A stretch of DNA of 64,000 bases, from contig NZ_CP032279.1 of NCBI RefSeq assembly GCF_001696615.3, forward strand, positions 2,604,001 through 2,668,000, in the 5' to 3' direction. This DNA is from Acinetobacter sp. WCHAc010034. Lineage in GTDB: Bacteria > Pseudomonadota > Gammaproteobacteria > Pseudomonadales > Moraxellaceae. A program made the translations under genes and the position numbers. This document shows positions 1 to 9,321 of this stretch, in pieces (position 1 is the stretch's first letter; each line of letters opens with the position of its first letter). The notes beneath the pieces were generated by a model. The model was not told where the DNA came from, searched no databases, and saw only the letters and a list, made by a program, of their open reading frames with translations.

Positions 1-170
1 TTTTTTGCTGATCTGTTCGCCAGAATGAGTTTGGAGATGGTTGCCTTAACTTCCTGCTCTGCCATATAGTGCTGAAAAGCCGGCAGGGCAATCGCCGCAA
101 TGATTGCTAAAACAGCAGCGGTGACAATAAGCTCGACAAGAGTAAAGCCATTTTTAATGATAGAAAACAT
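1..170 (-). CDS. Type IV prepilin-like protein (N-terminal part)
   Basis: The reverse strand reads from an ATG at 170 and runs off the window edge, so only about 56 residues are visible. A short basic leader (MFSIIKNG) is followed by FTLVEL and then a hydrophobic alanine/isoleucine helix. This is the class III signal processed by the prepilin peptidase PilD between Gly8 and Phe9; Glu at mature position 5 is present. The protein would be a pilin, minor pilin (FimT/FimU-like) or pseudopilin; which one cannot be decided without the C-terminal part. It is transcribed away from ompA. Confidence 0.85.
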   Translation of the reverse strand, partial: MFSIIKNGFTLVELIVTAAVLAIIAAIALPAFQHYMAEQEVKATISKLILANRSAK

Positions 171-390
171 TATATTATACCAAGTGTTATATGTTGTTTT
201 TGTAAAGAGCGTGCTATTAGTAAGCTGTTTTTTTGATGCTTTCTTATACTGGGCAGCTAATTTTATTACTCAAATTTTTATAAAACTGCTAAGATAGCGG
301 CAAAGTGACAATAGGCGATTCGCAAGAATTAATTGAGTAAAAATTTACCGAATTACAACGGAAATTGTAAGTAATTTTGTCAATAATTTA

Positions 391-409
391 CTTGATTAAA
401 TTAATCAAG
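391..409. promoter_or_regulatory. Palindrome upstream of ompA promoter (possible operator)
   Basis: CTTGATTAA and TTAATCAAG form a perfect inverted repeat with 9-bp arms around one central base. It ends four bases before the proposed -35 box of ompA. The position suits a transcription-factor operator, but no regulator is identified. It lies in the 382-bp AT-rich gap between the prepilin and ompA genes, where no coding sequence was seen. Confidence 0.45.
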
Positions 410-412
410 CAC

Positions 413-441
413 TTGGAAAAAGAAAAAAGTGTTTGTATGAT
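413..441 (+). promoter_or_regulatory. Candidate sigma-70 promoter of ompA
   Basis: TTGGAA at 413-418 and TATGAT at 436-441 are separated by 17 bp. A start near 448 would give a leader of about 105 nt ending in a strong GGAGG ribosome site at 540-544, nine bases before the ATG. A small CTATC/GATAG hairpin lies in the leader near 483-496. The boxes were picked by eye. Confidence 0.45.
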
Positions 442-552
442 TCAGCGTGAATAGCTTAAAAATAACACTGGGGTATTAGAAAGCCTATCTCAGGATAGCC
501 AAATTTAAGGCTTGAGCTTGAACAACAATTTTTATCTCTGGAGGATAAATCC

Positions 553-1620
553 ATGAAAATGAGTCGTATTGCTTTAGCAATGCTCGTAGCTGCTCCTTTA
601 GCTGCTGCAAACGCAGGCGTAACTGTTACTCCATTAATGCTTGGTTACACTTTCCAAGACACGCAGCACAACAACAGCCGCGGTAATTTGACTAATGGCG
701 GTCAAGAGCTGCAAGACGATTTATTCGTTGGCGCTGCGCTGGGTGTTGAATTAACTCCATGGTTAGGCTTTGAAGCTGAATACAACCAGGTGAAAGGCGA
801 TGTTGAAGGTACAGCTGTTGCAGCTGGTTCTGAATACAAGCAGTCTCAAATCAACGGTAACTTCTACGTGACTTCTGATTTGATCACTAAAAACTACGAC
901 AGCAAAATCAAGCCGTACGTATTATTAGGTGCTGGCCACTACAAATACGAACTTGATTCAGCTGCTGGCCGTAACGTTCCTGGCGCTCCTGCTCGCGGTC
1001 TTGAAGAAGAAGGCACTTTGGGTAACGCAGGTCTGGGTGCTTTCTGGCGCTTGAACGATGCTTTGTCTCTGCGTACTGAAGCTCGCGCGACTTACAACAT
1101 CGATGAAGATTTCTGGAACTACACAGCTTTAGCTGGCCTGAACGTTGTTCTTGGTGGCCACTTGAAGCCTGCTGCGCCTGTAGTTGAAGTTGCTCCTGTA
1201 GCTCCGACTCCAGTTGCTCCTGCACCGCAAGAGCTGACTGAAGATCTGAACATGGAACTTCGCGTGTTCTTTGATACAAACAAATCAAACATCAAAGATC
1301 AGTACAAGCCTGAAATTGCTAAAGTTGCTGAAAAACTGGTTGAATATCCAAACGCAACTGCCCGCATCGAAGGCCACACAGACAACACTGGTCCGCGCGC
1401 ATTGAACGAACGCCTGTCATTGGCTCGTGCTAACTCTGTTAAATCTTCACTTGTAAATGAATACAATGTAGATCCAGCGCGTTTGTCTACTCAAGGTTTT
1501 GCTTGGGATCAGCCGATTGCTGACAACAACACTAAAGAAGGCCGCGCTATGAACCGCCGCGTATTCGCGACGATTTCTGGCAGCCGTACAGTGATTGTAG
1601 AAGGTCAGCAAGCTCAATAA
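553..1620 (+). CDS. ompA: Outer-membrane porin OmpA (Omp38 type)
   Basis: A 355-residue protein with a Sec signal peptide (cleavage likely after AAANA, about residue 21). Next comes an eight-stranded beta-barrel domain to about residue 200, then a Pro/Ala/Val-rich linker, then an OmpA_C peptidoglycan-binding domain. The C-domain shows the EGHTDNTG motif and the NRRV motif near its end, whose Asp and Arg bind diaminopimelate in the A. baumannii homologue. Size and sequence match Acinetobacter OmpA, an abundant envelope-anchoring porin. The gene stands alone behind a good GGAGG and is closed by a strong terminator. Codon use looks highly expressed compared with neighbours. Confidence 0.97.
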   Translation: MKMSRIALAMLVAAPLAAANAGVTVTPLMLGYTFQDTQHNNSRGNLTNGGQELQDDLFVGAALGVELTPWLGFEAEYNQVKGDVEGTAVAAGSEYKQSQINGNFYVTSDLITKNYDSKIKPYVLLGAGHYKYELDSAAGRNVPGAPARGLEEEGTLGNAGLGAFWRLNDALSLRTEARATYNIDEDFWNYTALAGLNVVLGGHLKPAAPVVEVAPVAPTPVAPAPQELTEDLNMELRVFFDTNKSNIKDQYKPEIAKVAEKLVEYPNATARIEGHTDNTGPRALNERLSLARANSVKSSLVNEYNVDPARLSTQGFAWDQPIADNNTKEGRAMNRRVFATISGSRTVIVEGQQAQ

Positions 1621-1640
1621 TTCATTATTGAACTGATCTG

Positions 1641-1668
1641 AAAAAGCAGCCGAAAGGCTGCTTTTTTT
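1641..1668 (+). terminator. Rho-independent terminator of ompA
   Basis: AGCAGCC and GGCTGCT pair around a GAAA tetraloop and are followed by a run of T, 20 bp after the ompA stop. Confidence 0.9.
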
Positions 1669-1712
1669 ATTGTAAAATTCCCGGGTAAATTGAAAATTAA
1701 CTGCATTGAACT

Positions 1713-2255
1713 GTGAGATCCGCCTTGAGCCTGCAAATTCCTGAACCTCTGCTCAGCTTAGAATCCAACTGCGGCATTTTCGCAGTGTGGATGATATTTC
1801 AGCATTATGGCGTCAATATGGATATTGACAGGCTTGCGCAGGCCTGCAGGCATGACAGTGAAGACGGCGCTTTCGGCATCGGCTTGGCTGTGGCATTGGA
1901 AAAATTCGGTTTTTCCGTCACGTTTCACACAGATGATGATCCGCATATGCACGAAAAGGAGCTGCCATGCTATGCGGAAGCCCAAAAGCTGAATATTCCT
2001 GTGCTGCCGGCGTTGAGCTATCAGGGCCTGCGTGATGCAGTTGATATCGGGTGTTTTGTGATTGTGTTTTACGATACCTTGCAGGGCGTAGGCAATCATT
2101 CGCTGATTTATGCTATCGATGAACGGGAAATCTGCTTTTTTGACAGTTTTGATCCGATGCCGGCAAAGGTATTTGAGTGGCAGCGGCGGGCGGAGGGGAT
2201 TTGCCGCCAGGCGCTGGTGGTTGACGGCAGTTCATTTGCTTTGCGCTGCAGTTAA
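1713..2255 (+). CDS. C39-like papain-fold protein, function unknown
   Basis: A 180-residue soluble protein with a GTG start; a TTG at 1725 is possible. It has the layout of a cysteine peptidase of the C39/guanylyl-cyclase-like superfamily. Cys20 sits in NCGIFAVW at the start of a helix, His129 in GNHSLIYAI and Asp144 in FFDSFDP, giving a plausible Cys-His-Asp triad. No ABC transporter or bacteriocin precursor is adjacent, so a housekeeping or orphan role is more likely than leader-peptide processing. It converges with the lysP-like gene through a shared terminator. The family call comes from motif spacing only. Confidence 0.7.
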   Translation: MRSALSLQIPEPLLSLESNCGIFAVWMIFQHYGVNMDIDRLAQACRHDSEDGAFGIGLAVALEKFGFSVTFHTDDDPHMHEKELPCYAEAQKLNIPVLPALSYQGLRDAVDIGCFVIVFYDTLQGVGNHSLIYAIDEREICFFDSFDPMPAKVFEWQRRAEGICRQALVVDGSSFALRCS

Positions 2256-2304
2256 GCTTAAGCGCAAAAGCATGCAGCCCTTGCGGCTGATCAGCTTGAC
2301 AGCA

Positions 2305-2337
2305 ATAAAAAAACAGCCCGGAGGCTGTTTTTTTATT
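2305..2337. terminator. Bidirectional terminator between convergent genes
   Basis: AAACAGCC and GGCTGTTT pair around CGGA. The hairpin is flanked by A-rich sequence on the left and T-rich on the right, so it can stop both the C39-like gene and the lysP-like gene. Confidence 0.85.
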
Positions 2338-2349
2338 GGCTTAAGAAAA

Positions 2350-3822
2350 TCAATCGTCGCGTTCTATGCGCATCGGCTGTACATCCATTTCACTGTATGG
2401 AATCAGCTTGGTTTTATGCTTCCATTTATAGCCCAGCCAAATTGCAAGGAACAGCGGAATGCTGATGTAGGTTGAAGCCAGCCCCAGCCAGTCAATTTTG
2501 CCGCCGATCAGCGCTTCATAGTTTTGGCCCAGAATAATGATTGAGCACAGGATGAAGGCGAACCACGGCGCGAAAGGGAAGAACTTGGCTTTGTAGGCCA
2601 AATCTTCCAGCTTGTAGCCCTGCGCCAGATAGCCCTTACGGAAGCGGTAATGCGAGATCGCAATGCCGAGCCAGACAATAAAGCCGCACATGCCGGACAT
2701 GTTCAGCAGCCAGTTGAAGACTTCCTGCTCGCCGATAAATGTGGTCAGGAAGCACAGCGCGGCAATTGCCGTGGTGGCGTAAAGCGCATTCATTGGAACG
2801 CCGCGCGGGTCAAGGCGGGCAAACAGCTTCGGCGCGCGGCCTTGGCGCGCCATGTCAAACAGCATGCGTGTAGATGAATACATGCCTGAGTTGCCTGCAG
2901 ACAGGATGGCGGTCAGAATTACCGCATTCATCAGGCTGGCGGCAAAGGCAAAGCCGGCTTTTTCATACAGCAGGGTAAATGGCGAAAGCGCGATGTCTGA
3001 GCTGGAAGCCGCCTGCAGCAGGCGCGGATCATCATAAGCCACCAAGGTGCCGATAATGAAAATGCACACCACATAAAACAGCAGGATGCGCCAGAAAATC
3101 TGCTTGATGGCGACAGGAATGGTTTTCTGCGGATCTTTCGATTCGCCGGCTGCCACGCCGACCATTTCTGTGCCCTGGAATGAGAATCCGGCAATCATCG
3201 CCACGCCGATCATGGCCTGCAGGCCGCCGACGAAAGGCGCATCGCCTTTGGTCCAGTTGCTGAATGTCGCCATGCCCGGCGTCAGCATGATTTTGACAAT
3301 CATCGCCATGCCGATAATGATGAATGCGATGATGGCCAGCACTTTGACCAGGGAAAACAGGAATTCGCTTTCGCCGAAGCCTTTGACGGTGAGGCAGTTG
3401 ATCCCGAAAATAACCGCGAGGAAGATCGCGCTCCAGTAAAATCCGGGCACATCCGGAAACCAGAATTTCATAATGAACTGCACTGCAACCAGTTCAAAGG
3501 CGACGGTAATGGCCCAGTTGTACCAGTAGTTCCAGCCCAAAGCGAAGCCGAAACCGCCTTCGACATATTTATTGCCGTAGGTGAAGAATGCCCCTGAAGT
3601 CGGGTTGTGCGTTGCAAGCTCGCCCAAGCTGGTCATCAGGAAGTAAATCATGACGCCAATCAGGGCATAGGCCAGCAAAGCGCCGCCCGGGCCGGCATTG
3701 GCGATCGTGGCGCCGGAAGCGAGGAATAGGCCTGTTCCAATTGAACCGCCGATTGCGATCATATTCAGATGGCGGGCGCCCAGCTTCCGCTTGAGGTGCG
3801 CCGGTTGAGTCGTTTCGCTCAT
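2350..3822 (-). CDS. lysP: APC-family amino acid permease, LysP-like
   Basis: A 490-residue integral membrane protein with about 12 hydrophobic segments. The N-terminal [17 protein letters not shown] segment is the substrate-binding glycine motif of the AAT group of the APC superfamily. Similarity to E. coli LysP is close across the whole length, including [24 protein letters not shown] and LSAGNSGMY. It probably imports lysine or another basic amino acid by proton symport in the inner membrane. Its start overlaps the rsmC stop by 4 bp, implying one transcript. Exact substrate is inferred. Confidence 0.85.
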   Translation of the reverse strand: MSETTQPAHLKRKLGARHLNMIAIGGSIGTGLFLASGATIANAGPGGALLAYALIGVMIYFLMTSLGELATHNPTSGAFFTYGNKYVEGGFGFALGWNYWYNWAITVAFELVAVQFIMKFWFPDVPGFYWSAIFLAVIFGINCLTVKGFGESEFLFSLVKVLAIIAFIIIGMAMIVKIMLTPGMATFSNWTKGDAPFVGGLQAMIGVAMIAGFSFQGTEMVGVAAGESKDPQKTIPVAIKQIFWRILLFYVVCIFIIGTLVAYDDPRLLQAASSSDIALSPFTLLYEKAGFAFAASLMNAVILTAILSAGNSGMYSSTRMLFDMARQGRAPKLFARLDPRGVPMNALYATTAIAALCFLTTFIGEQEVFNWLLNMSGMCGFIVWLGIAISHYRFRKGYLAQGYKLEDLAYKAKFFPFAPWFAFILCSIIILGQNYEALIGGKIDWLGLASTYISIPLFLAIWLGYKWKHKTKLIPYSEMDVQPMRIERDD

Positions 3823-4856
3823 CGTTGTTCCTTAAGATTTTTTTGAGTGCTGGCAAACAGCACTTTAAAGCCTTGCTGATCGGCTTTAGTTATGCATTGG
3901 CCGAAGTTCTGCTCAATTAATAATGGGTAATTCAAAAAGCGGTTGGCGACAATCCATAATTCGCCGCCGGATTTCAGGTGGCGCCGCGCTGTTTTGCATA
4001 AATTTTCACTGGCATTGTAATCGGTATGGATGCCCTGATGGAATGGGGGGTTGCTGACGATTGCGTGCAGGAACAGCGGCGCATCTTCAATGCCGCTGAC
4101 CGCCTTGATTTCAAGCTGTTCGGGCGCAAGATCATTTTTGCTGAAGGTCAGGCGGGTGGACGCCAAAGCGAAAGCGTCGACATCCAGCGCAAAGATGCGG
4201 TTTTTAGGGTTCAGCTTGGCTAAATAGGCGCTGATCACGCCTGCGCCGCAACCGAAATCGGCAATTTTTCCGGAGCTGACCTGCTGCAGATAAGGCAGCA
4301 GTACCGCCGTGCCGATATCCAGCCGGTTTTGGCTGAATACGCCCGGCAGCGCGCAAATGCTTAAATCGCCTTTCGGCGTATTGACCGTATATTCCTGCAC
4401 CCAGCTGTCCAGCGGCTTGAGGGTTTCGGTCATATTTGTGGTGAGCTGCCACATTTGGCAGTGGCGCGCGCTGTCCAGCTTGACGGCATCGCCATAAGGC
4501 AGCAGCTGTTTGGCTGCGCGCTCTACGCCGCCTTTTTTCTCGCCGACTAAGAAAATGGATGAGCCGGCTTTCAGCCTGCTGGCCAGATTGTGCAGGATGT
4601 AATTCAGCAGCTCTTTTGATTTAGGCACGAACACAATCGCCTGCTCAAAGTCCGCTTCAGGCAGAGTAATGCCGAAATGCACCTGGCTTTGGCGGTTCTG
4701 AAAGTGCAGGTATTCATTGTAATTCCAGGTCCAAAACTGCGCCTCAGCATGGGGTGGCAGCTGCGCCTGCAGTTCATCGCAGGGCGCATTGACAAGCAGG
4801 ATGGGGCCAGTCAGGTAATCTTGCTGACGAAGAACCACTTCACTTCTCGGATCCAT
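3819..4856 (-). CDS. rsmC: 16S rRNA m2G1207 methyltransferase RsmC
   Basis: A 345-residue protein with the two-domain layout of RsmC: a degenerate N-terminal methyltransferase-like half and a catalytic C-terminal half. The SAM site reads [11 protein letters not shown] (about residue 200), and the N2-guanine catalytic motif reads NPPFHQG (about 270). The enzyme methylates G1207 of 16S rRNA. It lies upstream of the lysP-like gene with a 4-bp stop/start overlap; the functional link is not obvious. Length matches the E. coli enzyme. Confidence 0.9.
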   Translation of the reverse strand: MDPRSEVVLRQQDYLTGPILLVNAPCDELQAQLPPHAEAQFWTWNYNEYLHFQNRQSQVHFGITLPEADFEQAIVFVPKSKELLNYILHNLASRLKAGSSIFLVGEKKGGVERAAKQLLPYGDAVKLDSARHCQMWQLTTNMTETLKPLDSWVQEYTVNTPKGDLSICALPGVFSQNRLDIGTAVLLPYLQQVSSGKIADFGCGAGVISAYLAKLNPKNRIFALDVDAFALASTRLTFSKNDLAPEQLEIKAVSGIEDAPLFLHAIVSNPPFHQGIHTDYNASENLCKTARRHLKSGGELWIVANRFLNYPLLIEQNFGQCITKADQQGFKVLFASTQKNLKEQR

Positions 4857-4922
4857 TGTTTGCTGCTCCTAAGTAAAAACGGCGCTCAGGCAATGCTGGG
4901 CACCGTGCAAACTGAAATGAAA

Positions 4923-6293
4923 TTATTTCTTCGTTTCAGGAAGAATAATGTTGAGTAAAAGCGCAGCGATGCCGCCTGTGGCGACGCCTGAGCTGAAAAT
5001 GTTGCGGATTAATTCCGGAAGATGCTCCAGAATCTGCGGCACTTGCGCAACGCCAAGGCCCAGCGCCAGCGAAATGGCGATAATCAGCAGGGCGCGGCGG
5101 TCCAGCTGCACGCCTGACAGAATATTGATGCCCGAAGCTGCGACTGCGCCAAACATCACCATGACTGCGCCGCCCAGCACCGCCTGCGGCACGGCCTGAA
5201 TCACGCCGGCCACTGCAGGAAACAGGCCGAGGATCACCAGCAGGGCTGCAATCCAGATGCCGACATAGCGGCTGGCGACGCCGGTCAATTGAATCACGCC
5301 GTTATTCTGCGCGAATACCGAACTTGGGAAGGTATTGAAAATGCCGGCCAGAAAAGAGTTCGCGCCATTCACCAGTACGCCGCCTTTAATGCGCTGCATC
5401 CATTGCGGGCCGTCAACCGGCTGGTTGGATAGTTTAGAGGTCGCGGTAATATCGCCGATCGCTTCCAGGGACGTCACCAGATAGATGAATGCCATGGGAA
5501 TAAATAAGCTCCAGGAGAAGCTTAGGCCGAAATGCATTGGGGTTGGAATCTGCACCAGCGGCGCATCTTTCAGGCCGGAAAAGTCCAGATGGCCCATAAA
5601 GCCGGCAACAATGTAGCCAATCACCAGGGCAATTAAAATGGCGGAGCTTTTGATCCAGGTGATGCGTACGCGGTTCAGCACAATAATAATCGCCAGAACC
5701 GTGCAGGACATAATCAGGTTGTCTGCATTGGCAAAGGTTTTATCGCCCATCGCCTGATAGCCGCCGCCCATGCTGATCAGGCCTTCCTTAATTAGGGTCA
5801 GGCCAATCAGCAGCACCACAATGCCTGTCACCAAAGGGGTAATCAGCTTTTTCACCCACGGCAGGATGCGGGAAACCCCCATTTCAATGAATGAGCCTGC
5901 AATCACCACGCCGAAAATAGAGGCCATGACCGCTTCGACCGGCGTGCCGGCAGCCACCATGGCGGAGCCGATGCCGATAATCGGGCCGATAAAGTTAAAG
6001 CTCGTGCCTTGAACAATCAGCAGGCCTGCGCCAAACGGCCCGGCTTTCTTGCACTGCAGAAATGTGGCAATGCCGGAAATCACCAAAGACATGGAAAGGA
6101 TCATGTTGGTGTCCTGCTGGGAAACGCCTAAAGCCAGGCAGATCAGCAGGCCGGGCGTGACAATTGGCACAATAATGGCCAGCAGATGCTGAAATGCAGC
6201 TAAAAAAGCGATAAGCGGTTTGGGGCGGTCATCCAGTCCGTAGACTAAGTCGAGCTGGCCTTTAGAATCGGGAGATTGATTTAAATCAGACAT
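4923..6293 (-). CDS. xanP: NCS2/NAT family xanthine-uracil permease, XanP-like
   Basis: A 456-residue membrane protein with about 14 predicted spans. The signature region NTFPSSVFAQNNGVIQLTG matches the nucleobase-ascorbate transporter motif of E. coli XanP/XanQ, and the QGTSFNFIGP segment matches the first half of the site. It probably imports xanthine (or a related purine) with protons. It is on the minus strand upstream of rsmC with a 66-bp gap and divergent from typA. XanP and XanQ cannot be separated by eye. Confidence 0.85.
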   Translation of the reverse strand: MSDLNQSPDSKGQLDLVYGLDDRPKPLIAFLAAFQHLLAIIVPIVTPGLLICLALGVSQQDTNMILSMSLVISGIATFLQCKKAGPFGAGLLIVQGTSFNFIGPIIGIGSAMVAAGTPVEAVMASIFGVVIAGSFIEMGVSRILPWVKKLITPLVTGIVVLLIGLTLIKEGLISMGGGYQAMGDKTFANADNLIMSCTVLAIIIVLNRVRITWIKSSAILIALVIGYIVAGFMGHLDFSGLKDAPLVQIPTPMHFGLSFSWSLFIPMAFIYLVTSLEAIGDITATSKLSNQPVDGPQWMQRIKGGVLVNGANSFLAGIFNTFPSSVFAQNNGVIQLTGVASRYVGIWIAALLVILGLFPAVAGVIQAVPQAVLGGAVMVMFGAVAASGINILSGVQLDRRALLIIAISLALGLGVAQVPQILEHLPELIRNIFSSGVATGGIAALLLNIILPETKK

Positions 6294-6429
6294 GTGTCAA
6301 GGCAAATAGAGGCTAGGTGGCGCTATTCTAATCTGATTGCAGCGCTTTACAAAACCAAAAGCGCGCCGGTCATCAAAAAAAATCGGTATTGTCAATAAAC
6401 TGTCACTACTAAATTCTATTATTTTTCTG

Positions 6430-6435
6430 TATAAT
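6430..6435 (+). promoter_or_regulatory. Candidate -10 box of typA
   Basis: A consensus TATAAT lies 33 bp before the typA ATG in the AT-rich divergent gap with the permease gene. No convincing -35 box was found at standard spacing. Confidence 0.35.
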
Positions 6436-6467
6436 TTGCCCTCAAACTTTAGGCGTATCGAATTTAC

Positions 6468-8306
6468 ATGTCAGATATTAAAACTCTCCGCAACATTGCC
6501 ATCATTGCGCACGTTGACCACGGTAAAACCACTCTAGTAGACAAACTTTTACAGCAATCAGGTGCACTTGGCGAGCGTGCAGGCGAGATTGAGCGTGTCA
6601 TGGATTCAGGCGCTATTGAAAGTGAACGTGGTATTACCATTCTTGCGAAAAACACTGCAATCAAATGGTTAGATGCACGCACCAATACTGAATACCGCAT
6701 CAACATCGTGGACACCCCGGGACACGCCGACTTCGGCGGTGAAGTAGAGCGCGTAATGTCTATGGTTGACTGCGTACTGCTTCTGGTTGACTCTCAGGAA
6801 GGCCCGATGCCGCAAACCCGCTTCGTAACGCAAAAAGCGTTCGCGCGCGGCTTGAAGCCAATCGTGATCATCAACAAAGTCGACAAGCCAAGCGCGCGTC
6901 CAGACTGGGTAATTGATCAAGTATTCGATTTATTCGACAACCTTGGCGGTACTGACGAACAGTTAGACTTCCCAGTGGTATATGCATCCGGTCTGCGCGG
7001 TGTTGCTGGCCCTTCTCCAGAAGAACTGGCTGAAGACATGACTCCATTGTTCCAGACAATTGTAGACATCGTTGAGCCGCCGGCAGTTGACGTTGATGGC
7101 CCATTCCAAATGCAAGTGTCTTCACTTGACTATAACAGCTTCGTAGGCGTTATCGGTGTAGGCCGCATTCAGCGCGGTTCAGTGAAACTGAACACACCTG
7201 TTACTGTGGTCGACAAAGACGGCAAAACACGTAACGGCCGTATCCTGAAAATCATGGGTTACCACGGTTTAGAGCGTATCGATGTTGAATCGGCTCAGGC
7301 TGGCGATATCGTTTGTGTAACAGGTATTGATGAACTTCATATCTCTGACACAATCTGTGATCCTAAAAATGTTGAAGCGCTTCCGCCGCTTTCTGTAGAC
7401 GAACCTACAGTGTCTATGACTTTCCAGGTAAACAACTCACCGTTTGCCGGTAAAGAAGGCAAATTCGTAACTTCACGCAACATCCGTGAACGCCTTGACC
7501 GCGAATTGATCCACAACGTAGCGCTTCGTGTTGAAGATACTGACAGTCCAGACCGCTTCAAAGTTTCTGGCCGCGGTGAGCTTCACCTTTCAGTTCTTAT
7601 TGAAAACATGCGCCGTGAAGGCTTCGAGATGGGTGTTTCCCGTCCGCAAGTCATCCTGAAAGAAGTTGACGGTGAAAAGCAAGAACCTTACGAAAACGTA
7701 ACCTTTGACGTTGAAGAGCAGCATCAAGGCGCTGTAATGGAACAAATGGGTCACCGTAAAGGCGAGATGACCAATATGGAAGTTGACGGTAAAGGCCGTA
7801 TCCGTATTGAAGCAACTGTTCCTTCACGCGGCTTGATCGGTTTCCGTTCTGAATTCCTGACCATGACTTCCGGTACAGGCATCATGACGTCAAGCTTCTC
7901 TCACTACGGTCCAATGAAGCAAGGTACTGTTGCGAAGCGTCAAAACGGCGTGCTGATTTCTATGGTTCAAGGCACTTGCCTGGGCTATGCATTGTTCACA
8001 CTGCAAGACCGCGGCCGCCTGTTTGCTAAACCGCAGCTGGAAGTTTATGAAGGCATGATCGTAGGTATTAACTCACGTTCAGACGACATGACTGTTAACC
8101 CGACGAAAGCGAAACAGTTAACAAACGTGCGTGCATCGGGTACTGATGATGCATTGACACTTGTTCCTGCAATTGAATACACGCTTGAACAAGCGCTTGA
8201 ATTCATTGAAGATGACGAACTGGTTGAAGTAACGCCTAAGTCAATCCGTATCCGTAAGCGCTGGTTGACTGAAAACGAGCGTAAGCGCAACCGTTCAGGT
8301 AAATAA
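6468..8306 (+). CDS. typA: Translational GTPase TypA/BipA
   Basis: A 612-residue ribosome-associated GTPase. The G1 motif AHVDHGKT (residues 14-21), G3 DTPGHADF and G4 NKVD are intact. They are followed by EF-G-like beta-barrel and alpha/beta domains and the BipA-specific C-terminal domain (GTCLGYALF, DDMTVNPTKAKQLTN). BipA binds 70S ribosomes and assists 50S assembly and growth at low temperature or stress. The length equals the usual 605-615. It is monocistronic with two hairpins downstream. Confidence 0.97.
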   Translation: MSDIKTLRNIAIIAHVDHGKTTLVDKLLQQSGALGERAGEIERVMDSGAIESERGITILAKNTAIKWLDARTNTEYRINIVDTPGHADFGGEVERVMSMVDCVLLLVDSQEGPMPQTRFVTQKAFARGLKPIVIINKVDKPSARPDWVIDQVFDLFDNLGGTDEQLDFPVVYASGLRGVAGPSPEELAEDMTPLFQTIVDIVEPPAVDVDGPFQMQVSSLDYNSFVGVIGVGRIQRGSVKLNTPVTVVDKDGKTRNGRILKIMGYHGLERIDVESAQAGDIVCVTGIDELHISDTICDPKNVEALPPLSVDEPTVSMTFQVNNSPFAGKEGKFVTSRNIRERLDRELIHNVALRVEDTDSPDRFKVSGRGELHLSVLIENMRREGFEMGVSRPQVILKEVDGEKQEPYENVTFDVEEQHQGAVMEQMGHRKGEMTNMEVDGKGRIRIEATVPSRGLIGFRSEFLTMTSGTGIMTSSFSHYGPMKQGTVAKRQNGVLISMVQGTCLGYALFTLQDRGRLFAKPQLEVYEGMIVGINSRSDDMTVNPTKAKQLTNVRASGTDDALTLVPAIEYTLEQALEFIEDDELVEVTPKSIRIRKRWLTENERKRNRSGK

Positions 8307-8316
8307 GATTTAAAAA

Positions 8317-8385
8317 CGCAGCTGCTCCTGAGCGGGCAGCTGCGCTTAAAATAAATGCCATCAAGCCATTGGTGGCATTTTTTTT
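8317..8385 (+). terminator. Double hairpin terminator after typA
   Basis: CGCAGCTGC/GCAGCTGCG (8317-8344) forms the first stem. AATGCCA/TGGCATT (8354-8379) followed by eight T forms the second, which is the likely true terminator. Confidence 0.75.
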
Positions 8386-8529
8386 GTTTAAAATTAGCAA
8401 ATTCATATATTAAAGCAGGGTAAATCCAAGTAAATTACAAGGAATTAGCCATGCTTGCAGACAGAATTGTGTGATGCAGTTCATGAAAACTTAATAAAAA
8501 ATCGTATCGGACATTAGCTGGAGATTAAG

Positions 8530-8970
8530 ATGAGTATTGTTCAAGAATTTAAAGAATTTGCCATTAAAGGCAACATGATGGATTTAGCGATCGGCGTCAT
8601 TATCGGCGGCGCTTTCGGTAAAATTATTGATTCACTGGTTAAAGACATTATTATGCCTCTAATCTCTGTGATTACCGGCGGCGGTGTTGATTTTACGCAG
8701 AAATTCTTTGTGCTCGGCAGCAACCCTGATAATTTGCAGTCTTTGGACGCGCTGCAGAAAGCCGGCGTGAATGTTTTAACCTACGGCAACTTTTTAACGA
8801 TTTTCCTGAATTTCCTGATTTTGGCCTGGGTGGTTTTCTTGCTGGTGAAAGTCATGAATAAAATGCGCCGCAAACAGGAAGAAGCGGCTCCAGCGCCAGC
8901 GCCGACTCCGGAAGATATTGCGCTGCTCCGCGAAATCCGCGATGAGCTGAAAAAGCGCCCGCAAGCGTAA
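8530..8970 (+). CDS. mscL: Large-conductance mechanosensitive channel MscL
   Basis: A 146-residue protein with the MscL plan: a short amphipathic N-terminus ([15 protein letters not shown]), a pore-lining TM1 ([19 protein letters not shown]), a periplasmic loop, TM2 near residues 85-108, and a charged C-terminal helix after an Ala/Pro linker. It forms a homopentameric pore that opens under membrane tension to release solutes on hypo-osmotic shock. A GGAG ribosome site precedes the ATG. It converges with the parvulin gene through a bidirectional terminator. Confidence 0.97.
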   Translation: MSIVQEFKEFAIKGNMMDLAIGVIIGGAFGKIIDSLVKDIIMPLISVITGGGVDFTQKFFVLGSNPDNLQSLDALQKAGVNVLTYGNFLTIFLNFLILAWVVFLLVKVMNKMRRKQEEAAPAPAPTPEDIALLREIRDELKKRPQA

Positions 8971-8990
8971 TTTCGGTTTGATATAAAAAA

Positions 8991-9014
8991 CGGCACTTTG
9001 ATGTGCCGTTTTTT
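8991..9014. terminator. Bidirectional terminator, mscL / parvulin
   Basis: CGGCAC and GTGCCG pair around TTTGAT, flanked by an A run and a T run. Confidence 0.9.
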
Positions 9015-9039
9015 ATTGCTCAATGGGATGGAGGAGAAA

Positions 9040-9321
9040 TTAATCCATCCGGAATTTAATTTCCAGTAAATGCCAGCCGAACTGGCTTTTGATCGGGCCG
9101 TGCAGTTCGCGTTCTTTCAGCGTAAACACCGCCTTGTCAATCGGGCCGACCAGCTGGCCTTTTTTAATATCGCCGAGTTCACCGCCTTTCTTTCCCGATG
9201 GGCAGGTGGAATGCTGCTTGGCGATTTTGGCAAAGTCTGCGCCGTCTTTAATTTTCTTTTTCAGCTGTTCCGCCAGCTCTTTATCTTTCACCAGGATATG
9301 CCGGACAATTGCAGACTTCAT
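9040..9321 (-). CDS. Parvulin-type peptidyl-prolyl isomerase (PpiC-like)
   Basis: A 93-residue stand-alone rotamase domain without a signal peptide, hence cytoplasmic like E. coli PpiC. Family hallmarks are RHILVKD near the start, GADFAKIAKQHSTCPSGKKGGELGDI in the middle (written here in full only as a landmark of residues 27-52), and the C-terminal FGWHLLEI. It catalyses cis-trans isomerisation of X-Pro bonds. Its start codon overlaps the mutM stop by 4 bp, so it is translated from the mutM message. Confidence 0.92.
   Translation of the reverse strand: MKSAIVRHILVKDKELAEQLKKKIKDGADFAKIAKQHSTCPSGKKGGELGDIKKGQLVGPIDKAVFTLKERELHGPIKSQFGWHLLEIKFRMD

Noticed and set aside
908..1288. Minus-strand ORF inside ompA
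   Set aside because: Low-complexity Gln/Glu/Leu composition that mirrors ompA codon bias; no ribosome site. Shadow of ompA.
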